From Mesorhizobium prunaredense (lineage in GTDB: Bacteria; Pseudomonadota; Alphaproteobacteria; Rhizobiales; Rhizobiaceae), in NCBI RefSeq assembly GCF_900156895.1, contig NZ_FTPD01000034.1, positions 263,994 through 327,993 on the forward strand: a stretch of DNA of 64,000 nucleotides, in the 5' to 3' direction. Under the pieces are notes generated by a model, which was not told the origin of the DNA, searched no databases, and saw only the letters and a program-made list of their open reading frames with translations. Shown here one piece after another: positions 8,927 to 17,068 of the stretch (the first letter of the stretch is position 1; every line of letters begins with the position of its first letter). Made by a program: the position numbers and the translations under genes.

Positions 8927-9829
8927 TTAACCCTTAATCGCTTCAACCAAGGTCGTGCCGAGCCTAGCCGGCGACGGCGATACCCTGATCCCGGCCGATT
9001 CCATCGCCGCGATCTTGTCCTCGGCGCCGCCCTTGCCGCCGGAGATGACTGCGCCTGCATGACCCATGGTGCGGCCGGCCGGGGCCGTGCGCCCGGCGAT
9101 AAAACCGGCCATCGGCTTCTTGCGGCCACGCTTGGCTTCGTCCTTGAGGAACTGCGCGGCGTCTTCCTCGGCCGAGCCGCCGATCTCGCCGATCATGATG
9201 ATCGACTGGGTCTCGTCGTCGGCGAGGAACATCTCCAGCACGTCGATGAACTCCGTGCCTTTGACGGGGTCGCCACCGATGCCGACGGCGGTGGTCTGGC
9301 CGAGGCCGACATTGGTGGTCTGGAACACTGCCTCATAGGTAAGCGTTCCCGAGCGGGAAACAACGCCGACCGAGCCCTTGCGGAAGATGTTGCCGGGCAT
9401 GATGCCGATCTTGCATTCGTTGGGGGTCAGGACGCCGGGGCAGTTGGGACCGATCAGCCGCGATGTCGAGCGGTCGAGCCGCGCCTTGACCTTGATCATG
9501 TCGATCACCGGGATGCCCTCGGTGATGCAGATGATCAGCGGGATCTCGGCTTCGATCGCTTCCAGGATCGCCTCAGCGGCGCCCGCCGGCGGCACATAGA
9601 CGACAGACGCATTGGCACCGGTCTTCGCCTTGCCTTCAGCGACGGTGGAAAAGATCGGCAAGCTCTCGCCCGTGGCACCGGCCCACGTCTCGCCACCCTT
9701 CTTCGGGTGGATGCCGCCGACCATTTTTGTCCCGTGATAGGCCAGCGCCTGTTCGGTATGGAACGTGCCGGTCTTGCCGGTCAGGCCTTGCACGAGCACC
9801 TTGGTGTTCTTGTCGACGAGAATGGACAT
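8927..9829 (-). CDS. sucD: succinate-CoA ligase (ADP-forming) alpha subunit
   Basis: Alpha subunit of succinyl-CoA synthetase; binds CoA and carries the phosphohistidine. The 300-residue protein shows the CoA-binding region VQGLTGKTGTFHTEQA near the N-terminus, GPNCPGVLTP in the middle, and the active-site His in TMGHAGAVISGGKG near residue 250. Start ATG 9829 (MSILVDKNTK). In most relatives sucD directly follows sucC; here a cupin gene and a membrane-protein gene separate them. The stop codon abuts a minisatellite. Confidence 0.97.
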   Translation of the reverse strand: MSILVDKNTKVLVQGLTGKTGTFHTEQALAYHGTKMVGGIHPKKGGETWAGATGESLPIFSTVAEGKAKTGANASVVYVPPAGAAEAILEAIEAEIPLIICITEGIPVIDMIKVKARLDRSTSRLIGPNCPGVLTPNECKIGIMPGNIFRKGSVGVVSRSGTLTYEAVFQTTNVGLGQTTAVGIGGDPVKGTEFIDVLEMFLADDETQSIIMIGEIGGSAEEDAAQFLKDEAKRGRKKPMAGFIAGRTAPAGRTMGHAGAVISGGKGGAEDKIAAMESAGIRVSPSPARLGTTLVEAIKG

Positions 9830-9883
9830 GGTGGTCCTTTTTACAAACCGTTGATGGAGGAAGGCTGCGCGGCCATCGTCAGG

Positions 9884-10255
9884 TCAGAGCCGCTTGAGAT
9901 CGGCGACGGTAAGGTCGCTTTTGGCGTTGCCGGTGTTGAGGGTCGTCGCCGGCTCGAACATCAGCACCACAGGCTGTTCGCTCAGCGAGCGCGGCCGGTG
10001 CTCGACGGACCGCGGCACGACGATGAACTCGCCGCTGCCAAGCTCCACCGTGCCGTCGCGGAAATCGATGGCGATGCGGCCGCGCAGCACCAGGAACGCT
10101 TCGTCCTCGTTGTCATGCGCGTGCCAGTCGAAGACGTCGCCGAACTTGGCGATCTTGACCTGGGCATCGTTGACGTCGCCGGCGACATGCGGATCGAAGA
10201 CCTTTTTGATCTTCTGATCAGCCGCCTCGACCAGGTTTATCTTGTGCGGAGGCAT
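9884..10255 (-). CDS. cupin domain protein
   Basis: A 123-residue single-domain cupin. Cupin motif 1 is visible in FDWHAHDNEDEAFLVLRG (His, His, Glu metal ligands, then the conserved Gly), and motif 2 is in the PRSVEHRPRS region with a His. A metal-binding small beta barrel is therefore expected, but the substrate is unknown. ATG 10255 is preferred to an upstream TTG because it overlaps the stop of the membrane-protein gene by one base (TAATG), a coupling arrangement. It lies inside the suc operon, between sucC and sucD, so it should be made together with TCA enzymes. Confidence 0.85.
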   Translation of the reverse strand: MPPHKINLVEAADQKIKKVFDPHVAGDVNDAQVKIAKFGDVFDWHAHDNEDEAFLVLRGRIAIDFRDGTVELGSGEFIVVPRSVEHRPRSLSEQPVVLMFEPATTLNTGNAKSDLTVADLKRL

Positions 10256-10545
10256 TACGATTGGACCCAAACCTGAAATTTTTCAAACACACCATAGAGA
10301 GACGTGCAAAGACCGCCCACCAACATGGTCCACGCGATTGGCCTGAATACCCAAAGAGCAATGCCAACGAAGACCGGTCGAAATTGCGCCTGAAATTCAA
10401 ACTGCCCAGGCAGAAACAGACCGTACTTTATCGCCTTTCTTTCATCGCCCCACCCGGCTTTGACTAAAGCAACCAGACAAAGCCAAACAAGTCCCATTCC
10501 CATGAGGGCCAAGCCACCGATCAACGGAGAAACTGGTTGGCCCAT
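10255..10545 (-). CDS. small two-helix membrane protein inside the suc operon
   Basis: No family recognised. The 96-residue protein has two strongly hydrophobic segments (about residues 9-29 and 57-85), separated by a polar stretch with ERKAIKYG. It starts 5 bases after the sucC stop and ends overlapping the cupin start by one base, so it is translated as part of the sucC-sucD transcript. Base composition is lower in GC than its neighbours (many AAA, ATT and TTT codons), which hints at a later insertion. Confidence 0.7.
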   Translation of the reverse strand: MGQPVSPLIGGLALMGMGLVWLCLVALVKAGWGDERKAIKYGLFLPGQFEFQAQFRPVFVGIALWVFRPIAWTMLVGGLCTSLYGVFEKFQVWVQS

Positions 10546-10550
10546 CAGGC

Positions 10551-11744
10551 TCAGCCCTTCACCGCCGCCACGATTTTCTTGGCCGCATCGTCTAGGTCAT
10601 CGGCCGAGACGACGTTGAGCCCGCTGTCGTTGATGATCTTCTTGCCGAGCTCAGCATTGGTGCCTTCCAGCCGCACCACCAGCGGCACTTGCAGGCCGAC
10701 TTCCTTGACCGCCGCGATAACGCCCTCGGCGATGATGTCGCACTTCATGATGCCGCCAAAGATGTTGATCAGGATGCCTTTGACCGCCGGATCCTTGGTG
10801 ATGATCTTGAACGCCGCCGTCACCTTCTCCTTCGACGCACCGCCGCCGACGTCGAGGAAGTTGGCGGGCTCGGCGCCGTAGAGCTTGATGATATCCATCG
10901 TCGCCATGGCGAGGCCGGCGCCATTGACCATGCAGCCGATATTGCCGTCGAGCGCGACATAGGCGAGGTCGTATTTCGACGCCTCGATCTCCTTCTCGTC
11001 CTCTTCGGTGATGTCGCGCAGCTCCATCACGTCGGGATGACGGAACAGCGCGTTGTTGTCGAACGACACTTTTGCGTCGAGCACGCGCAGCCGGCCATTC
11101 TTCATGACGATCAGCGGGTTGACCTCGAGCAGGCTCATGTCCTTCTCGACGAAGGCTTTGTAGAGGATCGGGAACAACGTCTCGCCATCCTTGGCGGCGT
11201 CGCCATCGAGCTTCAGCGCGCCGTTGAGTTCTTTCAAATCATCCGCCGTCACACCTTTTTCCGGGTCGATGGCGACGGTGATGATCTTTTCCGGCGTGTC
11301 GTGGGCGACCGCCTCGATGTCCATGCCGCCCTCGGTCGAAACGACGAAAGCGATGCGGCCGACCGAGCGGTCGACCAGCAGCGACAGATAGAGCTCGCGC
11401 TCGATGTCGGCGCCATCCTCGATATAGAGCCGGTTGACCTGCTTGCCCGCCGGGCCGGTCTGCTTGGTGACCAGTGTGTGGCCAAGCATTTCCTTGGCGT
11501 TGGCGACCACTTCGGCCACCGATTTCGCCAGCCTGACGCCGCCCTTGGCGTCGGCGCCGAGCTCCTTGAACTTGCCCTTGCCGCGACCGCCGGCATGGAT
11601 CTGGCTTTTTACCACATAGAGCGGGCCGGGCAGTGCCCTGGCGGCGGCTTCCGCCTCGCTTGCCCTGAACACCGGCACGCCTTCGGCCACCGGCGCGCCA
11701 AAGCCCTTCAGCAGCGCCTTGCCCTGATATTCATGGATGTTCAT
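10551..11744 (-). CDS. sucC: succinate-CoA ligase (ADP-forming) beta subunit
   Basis: Beta subunit of succinyl-CoA synthetase with an ATP-grasp nucleotide site. The 397-residue length is typical. It begins MNIHEYQGKALL and contains QIHAGGRGKGKF, LEVNPLIV (about 207) and the C-terminal ligase region IFGGIMKCDIIAEGV. With SucD it makes succinate and ATP from succinyl-CoA. It follows mdh by 31 bases in the operon. Confidence 0.97.
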   Translation of the reverse strand: MNIHEYQGKALLKGFGAPVAEGVPVFRASEAEAAARALPGPLYVVKSQIHAGGRGKGKFKELGADAKGGVRLAKSVAEVVANAKEMLGHTLVTKQTGPAGKQVNRLYIEDGADIERELYLSLLVDRSVGRIAFVVSTEGGMDIEAVAHDTPEKIITVAIDPEKGVTADDLKELNGALKLDGDAAKDGETLFPILYKAFVEKDMSLLEVNPLIVMKNGRLRVLDAKVSFDNNALFRHPDVMELRDITEEDEKEIEASKYDLAYVALDGNIGCMVNGAGLAMATMDIIKLYGAEPANFLDVGGGASKEKVTAAFKIITKDPAVKGILINIFGGIMKCDIIAEGVIAAVKEVGLQVPLVVRLEGTNAELGKKIINDSGLNVVSADDLDDAAKKIVAAVKG

Positions 11745-11775
11745 GCGCGTTGTCTCCAGATCAGCTGCTGGGGGA

Positions 11776-12744
11776 TCACTTGGCGGCGAGTTGCGGAGCG
11801 ATCTTGACGCAAGCCTCGCACAGGCCCTGCACCGCCGCCACCGAATTGTCGAACATCTTCTGCTCGGCCTTGCCGAGCTCGATCTCGATGACGCGCTCGA
11901 CGCCGCCGGCGCCGATCACCACCGGCACGCCGACATAGGTGTTCTTGACACCATACTGGCCGGAGAGATGCGCAGCACAGGGCAGCACGCGCTTCTTGTC
12001 CTTGAGATAGGCTTCGGCCATGGCGATCGCCGAGGCGGCCGGTGCGTAGAAGGCCGAGCCGGTCTTGAGCAGGCCGACGATCTCGGCGCCGCCGTCGCGG
12101 GTGCGCTGCACGATCTGGTCGAGCTTTTCCTTCGAGGTCCAGCCCATCTTGATGAGGTCGGGCAGCGGGATGCCGGCGACCGTCGAATAGCGGATCATCG
12201 GCACCATGGAATCGCCATGGCCGCCGAGCACGAAGGAGGTGACATCCTCGACCGACACCTTGAATTCCTCGGCCAGGAAGTAGCGGAAGCGCGCACTGTC
12301 GAGCACGCCGGCCATGCCGACGACATGGCTCTTAGGCAGGCCGGAGAACTTCTGCAGCGCCCAGACCATGGCGTCGAGCGGGTTGGTGATGCAGATGACG
12401 AAGGCTTTCGGCGCGTATTTCTTGAGACCCGCGCCAACCTGCTCCATGACCTTCAGATTGATGCCGAGAAGGTCGTCGCGGCTCATGCCGGGCTTGCGCG
12501 GCACGCCGGCAGTGACGATGCAGACGTCGGCGCCCTCGATGCCGGCATAATCGTTGACGCCGGTCAGCCTGGAATCGAACCCATCGACCGGCGACGACTG
12601 CGCGATATCCAGCCCTTTGCCTTGCGGGATGCCCTCGGCGATATCGAACAGCACAACGTCGCCGAGATCCTTGAGGCCGATCATGTGGGCGAGCGTGCCG
12701 CCGATCATGCCCGAGCCGATGAGCGCTATCTTGTTGCGTGCCAT
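11776..12744 (-). CDS. mdh: malate dehydrogenase (NAD)
   Basis: Converts malate to oxaloacetate with NAD+. The 322-residue protein belongs to the lactate-dehydrogenase-like malate dehydrogenases common in alphaproteobacteria. The NAD-binding GSGMIGGTLAH is at the N-terminus, followed by VTAGVPRKPGMSRDDL with the substrate-binding Arg residues, VITNPLDAMVW-type sequence (ICITNPLDAMV), and the catalytic His in VLGGHGDSMVP. The start MARNKIALIG at 12744 is preferred to a longer open frame. It is first in the TCA operon, so the promoter should lie in the 240-base region upstream. Confidence 0.97.
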   Translation of the reverse strand: MARNKIALIGSGMIGGTLAHMIGLKDLGDVVLFDIAEGIPQGKGLDIAQSSPVDGFDSRLTGVNDYAGIEGADVCIVTAGVPRKPGMSRDDLLGINLKVMEQVGAGLKKYAPKAFVICITNPLDAMVWALQKFSGLPKSHVVGMAGVLDSARFRYFLAEEFKVSVEDVTSFVLGGHGDSMVPMIRYSTVAGIPLPDLIKMGWTSKEKLDQIVQRTRDGGAEIVGLLKTGSAFYAPAASAIAMAEAYLKDKKRVLPCAAHLSGQYGVKNTYVGVPVVIGAGGVERVIEIELGKAEQKMFDNSVAAVQGLCEACVKIAPQLAAK

Positions 12745-12859
12745 GTCAGGATGTTTTCCCTTTAGACTGTGACGGCGTCCAAATCCCTTAACGAAATTGG
12801 GTGACGGCGTCGAGGAAGGAGACCGGAATGCTGCTGGGAAGCCGCGAAGATCGTCGCAC

Positions 12860-12888
12860 CCAATAGCCCCGGCGTGTAAAATATTCAA
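12860..12888 (-). promoter_or_regulatory. mdh: possible promoter for the mdh-suc operon
   Basis: On the minus strand TTGAAT (12888-12883), a 17-base spacer and TATTGG (12865-12860) form a weak -35/-10 pair in the AT-rich part of the divergent gap between mdh and an acetyltransferase gene. The implied leader is over 100 bases. Read by eye only; the -10 match is poor. Confidence 0.25.
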
Positions 12889-12983
12889 ACGATTATTTTG
12901 GAGTGAATAATTTCAATCGGTTAGAAACAACGGGAATTACGTAAGCGTCAAAAGAATTGAGACAAGCTTAGGAAAATTACGCA

Positions 12984-13412
12984 ATGAAGATGGAAATAAG
13001 AAGGCTGTTTCCCGGCGATGACGCCCTTGTGATGCGGGTCGCCGAAGATGTGTTCGATGAACCGGTCAGGCTGGATCGGCTCGCCGCCTATCTCGCCTCA
13101 TCAGGTCATTTCATGATCGTGGCATTGGCCGATGGCATAGTCGTCGGCCAATGCGCGGCCGTCATCCACCGCCACCCGGACAAGGTGAGCGAACTCTACA
13201 TCGACGAAGTCGGCGTGGCGCCGGCCTTCCAGCGCCAAGGCATAGCAACGAAGATGCTCGACGCCATGTTTGAGCTCGGCCGGGAGCATGGCTGCGAGGA
13301 GGCTTGGGTCGGCACCGAGCCGCGCAATGTCTCGGCACGCTCGCTTTATGAGGCGCGGAAGGAGCCACACGGGCCGGCGGAGGATGTCGTGATGTATGTA
13401 TATCGACTCTAG
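12984..13412 (+). CDS. GNAT family N-acetyltransferase
   Basis: A 142-residue GCN5-related acetyltransferase. The acetyl-CoA motif A is visible in VGVAPAFQRQGIATKML (RQGIAT is the pyrophosphate loop), followed by EAWVGTEPRNVSARSLYEA, the motif B region. The layout resembles the aminoglycoside 3-N-acetyltransferase type I branch, but the substrate cannot be assigned from sequence. It is transcribed divergently from mdh and alone. It ends 47 bases before the convergent zapE gene, with no clear terminator between. Confidence 0.85.
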   Translation: MKMEIRRLFPGDDALVMRVAEDVFDEPVRLDRLAAYLASSGHFMIVALADGIVVGQCAAVIHRHPDKVSELYIDEVGVAPAFQRQGIATKMLDAMFELGREHGCEEAWVGTEPRNVSARSLYEARKEPHGPAEDVVMYVYRL

Positions 13413-13459
13413 GCGCCGGCAGGACAGAGGGGGTGTGACGGAACGCTACGAAACGAGGT

Positions 13460-14662
13460 TCAGGCCTGCGCCTGCCTCGCCTCCACAGGCACCACCCGCG
13501 CCTTCCGCCTCTCCACCCAGTCTTCCAGCCATTCGTGGCTCTGCATCTCGATTAGCCGCGACGCCGTGCGCTCGAACTCGAAGACCTCGTTGCCGCGCTT
13601 GGCCGTATAAAGCTCCGCTGGCGGTGCGGCGGCGCTCACCACCAGCCGCACATGATGGTCGTAGAGCGTGTCGATCAGCAGGATGAAGCGCTTCGCCTCG
13701 TTGCGCATGCCTTCGCCAAGCACCGGCACATGATCGATAAAGACGGTCGAGAAGCGGCCGGCAATCGCCAGGAAATCGCGGGCGCCGAGCGGTTTTTCGC
13801 ACAGATCCCCAAAGGAAAACCGCGCCGCTTCGCGGGCGGCGCGCGGCACCACGACCTGCCGGCCCTTTACCGTAAGGGCCGCTGCCTGCGTCGGCCTGCC
13901 ATGCGTCATCACTTTCCAGGCCTCGTCGAGAACAGCATCGGCGGCGGCATCGGCGGGGGTGACATAGACCGGCAGGCGGCTGAGCTTGTCCAGCCGATAG
14001 TCCTTGTCGGCGTCCAGCGCCAGCACCTGCGCATGCCGCTCCAGGATGCCAATGAAGGGCAGGAAAAGCTTGCGGTTCAAGCCGTCGCCGTAGAGATCCT
14101 GCGGCGCGACATTGGACGTGGCGACCAGCACGACGCCGTTGGCAAACAGCGCCGAGAACAGCCGCGACAGGATCATCGCATCGGCGATGTCGGTGACGGA
14201 AAACTCGTCGAAGCACAGCACCCAGGCTCCCTCGGCCAACGCGCGGGCCACCGGCGCGATCGGGTCGTCTTCCCTTACGGTGCCCTCTTTACGCGCCTGC
14301 CGGTGCTTCTGGATGCGGTCCTGCACATCGGCCATGAAGTCGTTGAAATGCACACGGCGCTTGCGCCGGACCGGCACCAGTTCGAAGAACATGTCCATCA
14401 GCATGGTCTTGCCGCGGCCGACGCCGCCGTGGATATAGAGGCCCTTGACGGCCTCGCGCGTCTCGCGCTTGCGAGCGAACAGCCAGCCCAGCGCGCTCGA
14501 TTTGTGCGCCAGCCGTTTTGCCGAAATCTCGTCGATCAGCCGGTCGAGTGCCGCGACGATCCGCTCCTGCGCCCGATCGCGGTCGATCACGCCCGTGTCG
14601 ACCCAATGGTCGTAACGCTGCCGGACGGTCGCATGGGTCTGAAGGCCGTCACGCAGATGCAT
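13460..14662 (-). CDS. zapE: cell division protein ZapE (AFG1-like ATPase)
   Basis: A 400-residue P-loop ATPase of the AFG1/LACE1 family. Walker A is GGVGRGKTMLMD (about residue 78), Walker B is CFDEFSVTDIADAM, and sensor-type ATSN is in VLVATSNVAPQDLY. ZapE in E. coli associates with the divisome and destabilises FtsZ polymers; the mitochondrial relative is linked to protein turnover. Rhizobial members commonly lie next to mdh and the suc genes, as here. It ends convergent to the acetyltransferase gene and begins next to a 60-base tandem repeat. Confidence 0.92.
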   Translation of the reverse strand: MHLRDGLQTHATVRQRYDHWVDTGVIDRDRAQERIVAALDRLIDEISAKRLAHKSSALGWLFARKRETREAVKGLYIHGGVGRGKTMLMDMFFELVPVRRKRRVHFNDFMADVQDRIQKHRQARKEGTVREDDPIAPVARALAEGAWVLCFDEFSVTDIADAMILSRLFSALFANGVVLVATSNVAPQDLYGDGLNRKLFLPFIGILERHAQVLALDADKDYRLDKLSRLPVYVTPADAAADAVLDEAWKVMTHGRPTQAAALTVKGRQVVVPRAAREAARFSFGDLCEKPLGARDFLAIAGRFSTVFIDHVPVLGEGMRNEAKRFILLIDTLYDHHVRLVVSAAAPPAELYTAKRGNEVFEFERTASRLIEMQSHEWLEDWVERRKARVVPVEARQAQA

Positions 14663-14680
14663 CGGTCACGTCGTTCCGGA

Positions 14681-14795
14681 GCAATTCCAAGAAAAGTGTG
14701 TAGCGGTTTTCTGTCCGGAATTGCGTAAAAACAAAAGAGAGCAATTCCGGGAAAAGCGTGTAACGGTTTTCGGCCCGGAATCGCGTAAAAACACT
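14681..14795. repeat. 60-base tandem intergenic repeat (two copies)
   Basis: Unit 1 (14681-14740) and unit 2 (14741 to about 14795) match at exactly 60-base spacing: gcaattcc.agaaaag.gtgtagcggtttt and ccggaatt.gcgtaaaaaca are shared with few changes. Each unit has inverted gcaattcc / ggaattgc ends and can fold. It resembles intergenic palindromic repeats common in Mesorhizobium. It lies between the Omp19-like gene and zapE. Confidence 0.75.
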
Positions 14796-14808
14796 AAGGG
14801 CGGCCGGG

Positions 14809-15348
14809 TCAGCCTCTTGTAAGCGAGATCGGCAGGCCGTTGGAAGTCTGGCCGTCGAATTTCTCTCCGCCAGAGGAATAGAGCCGTGCCAGCGTGCCGC
14901 CATTCGCGTCGTACAGCGTCAACTGCTTGCCGGCGACGTTCCAGGATTTGATGCCGTCGATCGGCGCCGGGCAATGCAGCGGTCCAGCCCGATAGCCGGA
15001 GCCGAATTTGGTCTGCGGCGTCGCCACCTGGCAGCTCTGGCCGGACACGCTGGCCTTCCACACGCCGGCGACGCTGCTTGCGGTAAGATCCGGGGCTCCG
15101 GCCGGAGCCGTTCCGTCCGGCGGCAGCGAGGCGACCTGAGGGCCTTGCGGCGCCGTCGGAAATTTCGACGGGTCGGCGGTGCCGGGCGACGCCGGCGGCG
15201 GCAGCTGGTTTGCGGTCACCGTGCCGGAGGGCGCGGCTTGCAGCGGCGCCGGCTGCTGGTCCATCGACGAGAACCGTGACGTTGAACAGCCGCTGGCAAA
15301 GAGCGCGGCCAGCGATACGGCCAGCAGACCGGTTTTCGAAAAACTCAT
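14809..15348 (-). CDS. Omp19-like lipoprotein, AprI/Inh protease-inhibitor domain
   Basis: A 179-residue lipoprotein. The signal peptide ends with lipobox LFASGC, followed by a Pro/Gln/Ala-rich linker and a C-terminal domain from about residue 90 (VAGVWKASVSGQSCQVATP ... GPLHCPAPIDGIKSW) with two Cys, matching the AprI/Inh (I38) metalloprotease-inhibitor fold. Length and layout match Brucella Omp19, an outer-membrane lipoprotein reported to inhibit proteases. Start ATG 15348 has a GGAGG site just upstream and is preferred over a longer frame. It is divergent from the following hydrolase. Confidence 0.85.
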   Translation of the reverse strand: MSFSKTGLLAVSLAALFASGCSTSRFSSMDQQPAPLQAAPSGTVTANQLPPPASPGTADPSKFPTAPQGPQVASLPPDGTAPAGAPDLTASSVAGVWKASVSGQSCQVATPQTKFGSGYRAGPLHCPAPIDGIKSWNVAGKQLTLYDANGGTLARLYSSGGEKFDGQTSNGLPISLTRG

Positions 15349-15633
15349 TTCAAACCTCCGTCGGATCCGGCTGGGCTGCCGTCCGCACAATATCCCCTTT
15401 ACCAAGACGGAGAAGGTGGCAAAATTTCAACCCTGTATGGTTAAAATAGCATTTGCGGCGGCACCTGTTGCAACTTTGCCACAAATGCGTGCCGCCCGAA
15501 ACCTGCCCTAGACCCGAGACTGCGCAGCGGTTTGCCTGGACAGGCCTGCCCCTGGCGTCCGGCCGCCAAATGCTTGCGCCAGCCCGCTTCGGTCCTATTT
15601 CTGATGAAACCGAACCTTGCCGGAGGCGAAATC

Positions 15634-16644
15634 TTGGCTGCGAGGAAAAGGGTGGCCAACCGCTACTATAGCGGGCCGCTCAGCGATCATTTCGACGGCA
15701 CCTTGTTCTTCAATCCCAACGGCAAGCCGCCTGCCCGCTTTTCCGATCTATTGAAGTGGCAGCTGGGCGGCGAACGCTCAAAATGGCCGACGGCGGATCC
15801 GAGTCCGTTTCGTCAGGCGACACCGGCCAAGCGGATCGACGGCTCCGGGCTGAGGCTGACCATGGTCGGCCATTCCTCGCTTCTCATCCAGACAGCCGGC
15901 TTGAATATCCTTACCGACCCGGTCTGGTCGCAGCGCGCCTCGCCGCTTCCCTTTGCCGGGCCGAAACGGGTCAATCCGCCGGGCATCGCCTTCTCCAACC
16001 TGCCGCCGATCGACCTCGTGTTGGTCAGCCACAACCACTACGATCATCTCGACCTGGCCACGCTGAAGCGGCTGAAGACAAAGCACGACCCGCTGGTGCT
16101 GACGCCGCTCGGCAACGACGCCATCATCGACGCTGGCGTTCGCGGCATGCGGCTTTCCGTGCATGACTGGGGCGAGCGGGTCGAGATAGGCAACGACGTC
16201 GCCGTCCATGTCGAGCCGGTGCACCACTGGTCGGCGCGCGGCACCCGCGACCGGCGCATGGCGCTGTGGGCGGGTTTTGTGGTCGAGACGCCGGGCGGAA
16301 AGGTCTATTTCGCCGGCGACACCGGTTTCCACGATGGCATCAATTACCGGCTGATGGCCGGAAGGCACGGCGGCTTCCGCCTCGCTATCCTGCCGATCGG
16401 CGCCTACGAGCCGCGCTGGTTCATGGCGCCACACCACCAGAACCCGGAGGAGGCGGTGCAAGGCATGCTGTTGTGCAACGCCGCCTATGCCGCCGGTTGC
16501 CATTGGGGCACGTTCCGGCTCACCAACGAGCCGATCGACGAGCCGGCAAGAAAGCTGGGCGAGGCCCTCGACGATCAAGGTGTCCCGCAAGAACGCTTTC
16601 GCGCTCTGCGTCCCGGCGAAGTCTGGGACGTGCCGGCGCTCTAG
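15634..16644 (+). CDS. MBL-fold metal-dependent hydrolase (NAPE-PLD-like)
   Basis: A metallo-beta-lactamase-fold enzyme with the metal motif SHNHYDHLD (HxHxDH), a later His in EPVHHWSARG, GDTGFHDG with the bridging Asp, and a final His in CHWGTFRLT. This pattern is that of the RomA/YtnP and N-acyl-phosphatidylethanolamine phospholipase D-like group, which have extra residues around the core, so a phosphodiesterase or lactonase role is possible. GGAGG at 15622-15626 lies 7 bases before TTG 15634, which decides that start (336 residues). ATG 15604 is in frame but has no ribosome site. Confidence 0.85.
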   Translation: MAARKRVANRYYSGPLSDHFDGTLFFNPNGKPPARFSDLLKWQLGGERSKWPTADPSPFRQATPAKRIDGSGLRLTMVGHSSLLIQTAGLNILTDPVWSQRASPLPFAGPKRVNPPGIAFSNLPPIDLVLVSHNHYDHLDLATLKRLKTKHDPLVLTPLGNDAIIDAGVRGMRLSVHDWGERVEIGNDVAVHVEPVHHWSARGTRDRRMALWAGFVVETPGGKVYFAGDTGFHDGINYRLMAGRHGGFRLAILPIGAYEPRWFMAPHHQNPEEAVQGMLLCNAAYAAGCHWGTFRLTNEPIDEPARKLGEALDDQGVPQERFRALRPGEVWDVPAL

Positions 16645-16730
16645 GCAGGCGATCCCAGCCCCAGGGGAACCGGGGACGTCGTAACCGCGTTGGTAGTCGT
16701 CCACAACCGTTGGCTGCGAGGGATTTTCCC

Positions 16731-16892
16731 ATGATCAAATGGATCATCATTCTTCTGATTATCGCGGCCGCGGCCAGCCTGCTCGGCATGCCGGCATTGG
16801 CCGGAGCCGCCGCCACCGGCGCCCGCATTCTCATCGGCATCGTGCTGATCATCTTCCTGCTGGTCATGCTTGGCGTCTTCGCGGTGGCGTAG
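16731..16892 (+). CDS. DUF1328 small membrane protein
   Basis: A 53-residue protein with two hydrophobic helices separated by a short Gly/Ala turn (MIKWIIILLIIAAAASLLG, then ARILIGIVLIIFLLVMLGV). Length and pattern match the DUF1328/YtjA family of tiny inner-membrane proteins found in many proteobacteria, some induced by stress. Function unknown. It follows the hydrolase gene by 86 bases and is followed by a palindromic repeat. Confidence 0.8.
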   Translation: MIKWIIILLIIAAAASLLGMPALAGAAATGARILIGIVLIIFLLVMLGVFAVA

Positions 16893-16900
16893 ACAGCACT

Positions 16901-16974
16901 GGCCCGAAAATCGGAATCGATTTTCAGAAAGCACGATGCGCAGGTTTAAAAATGTCAGAGCGTACTTTGTCCGT
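16901..16974. repeat. intergenic palindromic repeat, family F copy 1
   Basis: Contains cccgaaaatcgg..cgattttcagaaagcacgatgcgcag and ends with gtcagagcgtactttg. The same arrangement is at 62779-62850, more degenerate. The inner part is an inverted repeat (gaaaatcg/cgattttc). Not coding. Confidence 0.7.
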
Positions 16975-17068
16975 CCAAGTCAACGCATGGCGCGCTGGCG
17001 TCTCGCACTGGTAATTCCGGCCGCTATCCGCCATATAGGCGCCAAACCGGCATGAGACCTTTTGATCC

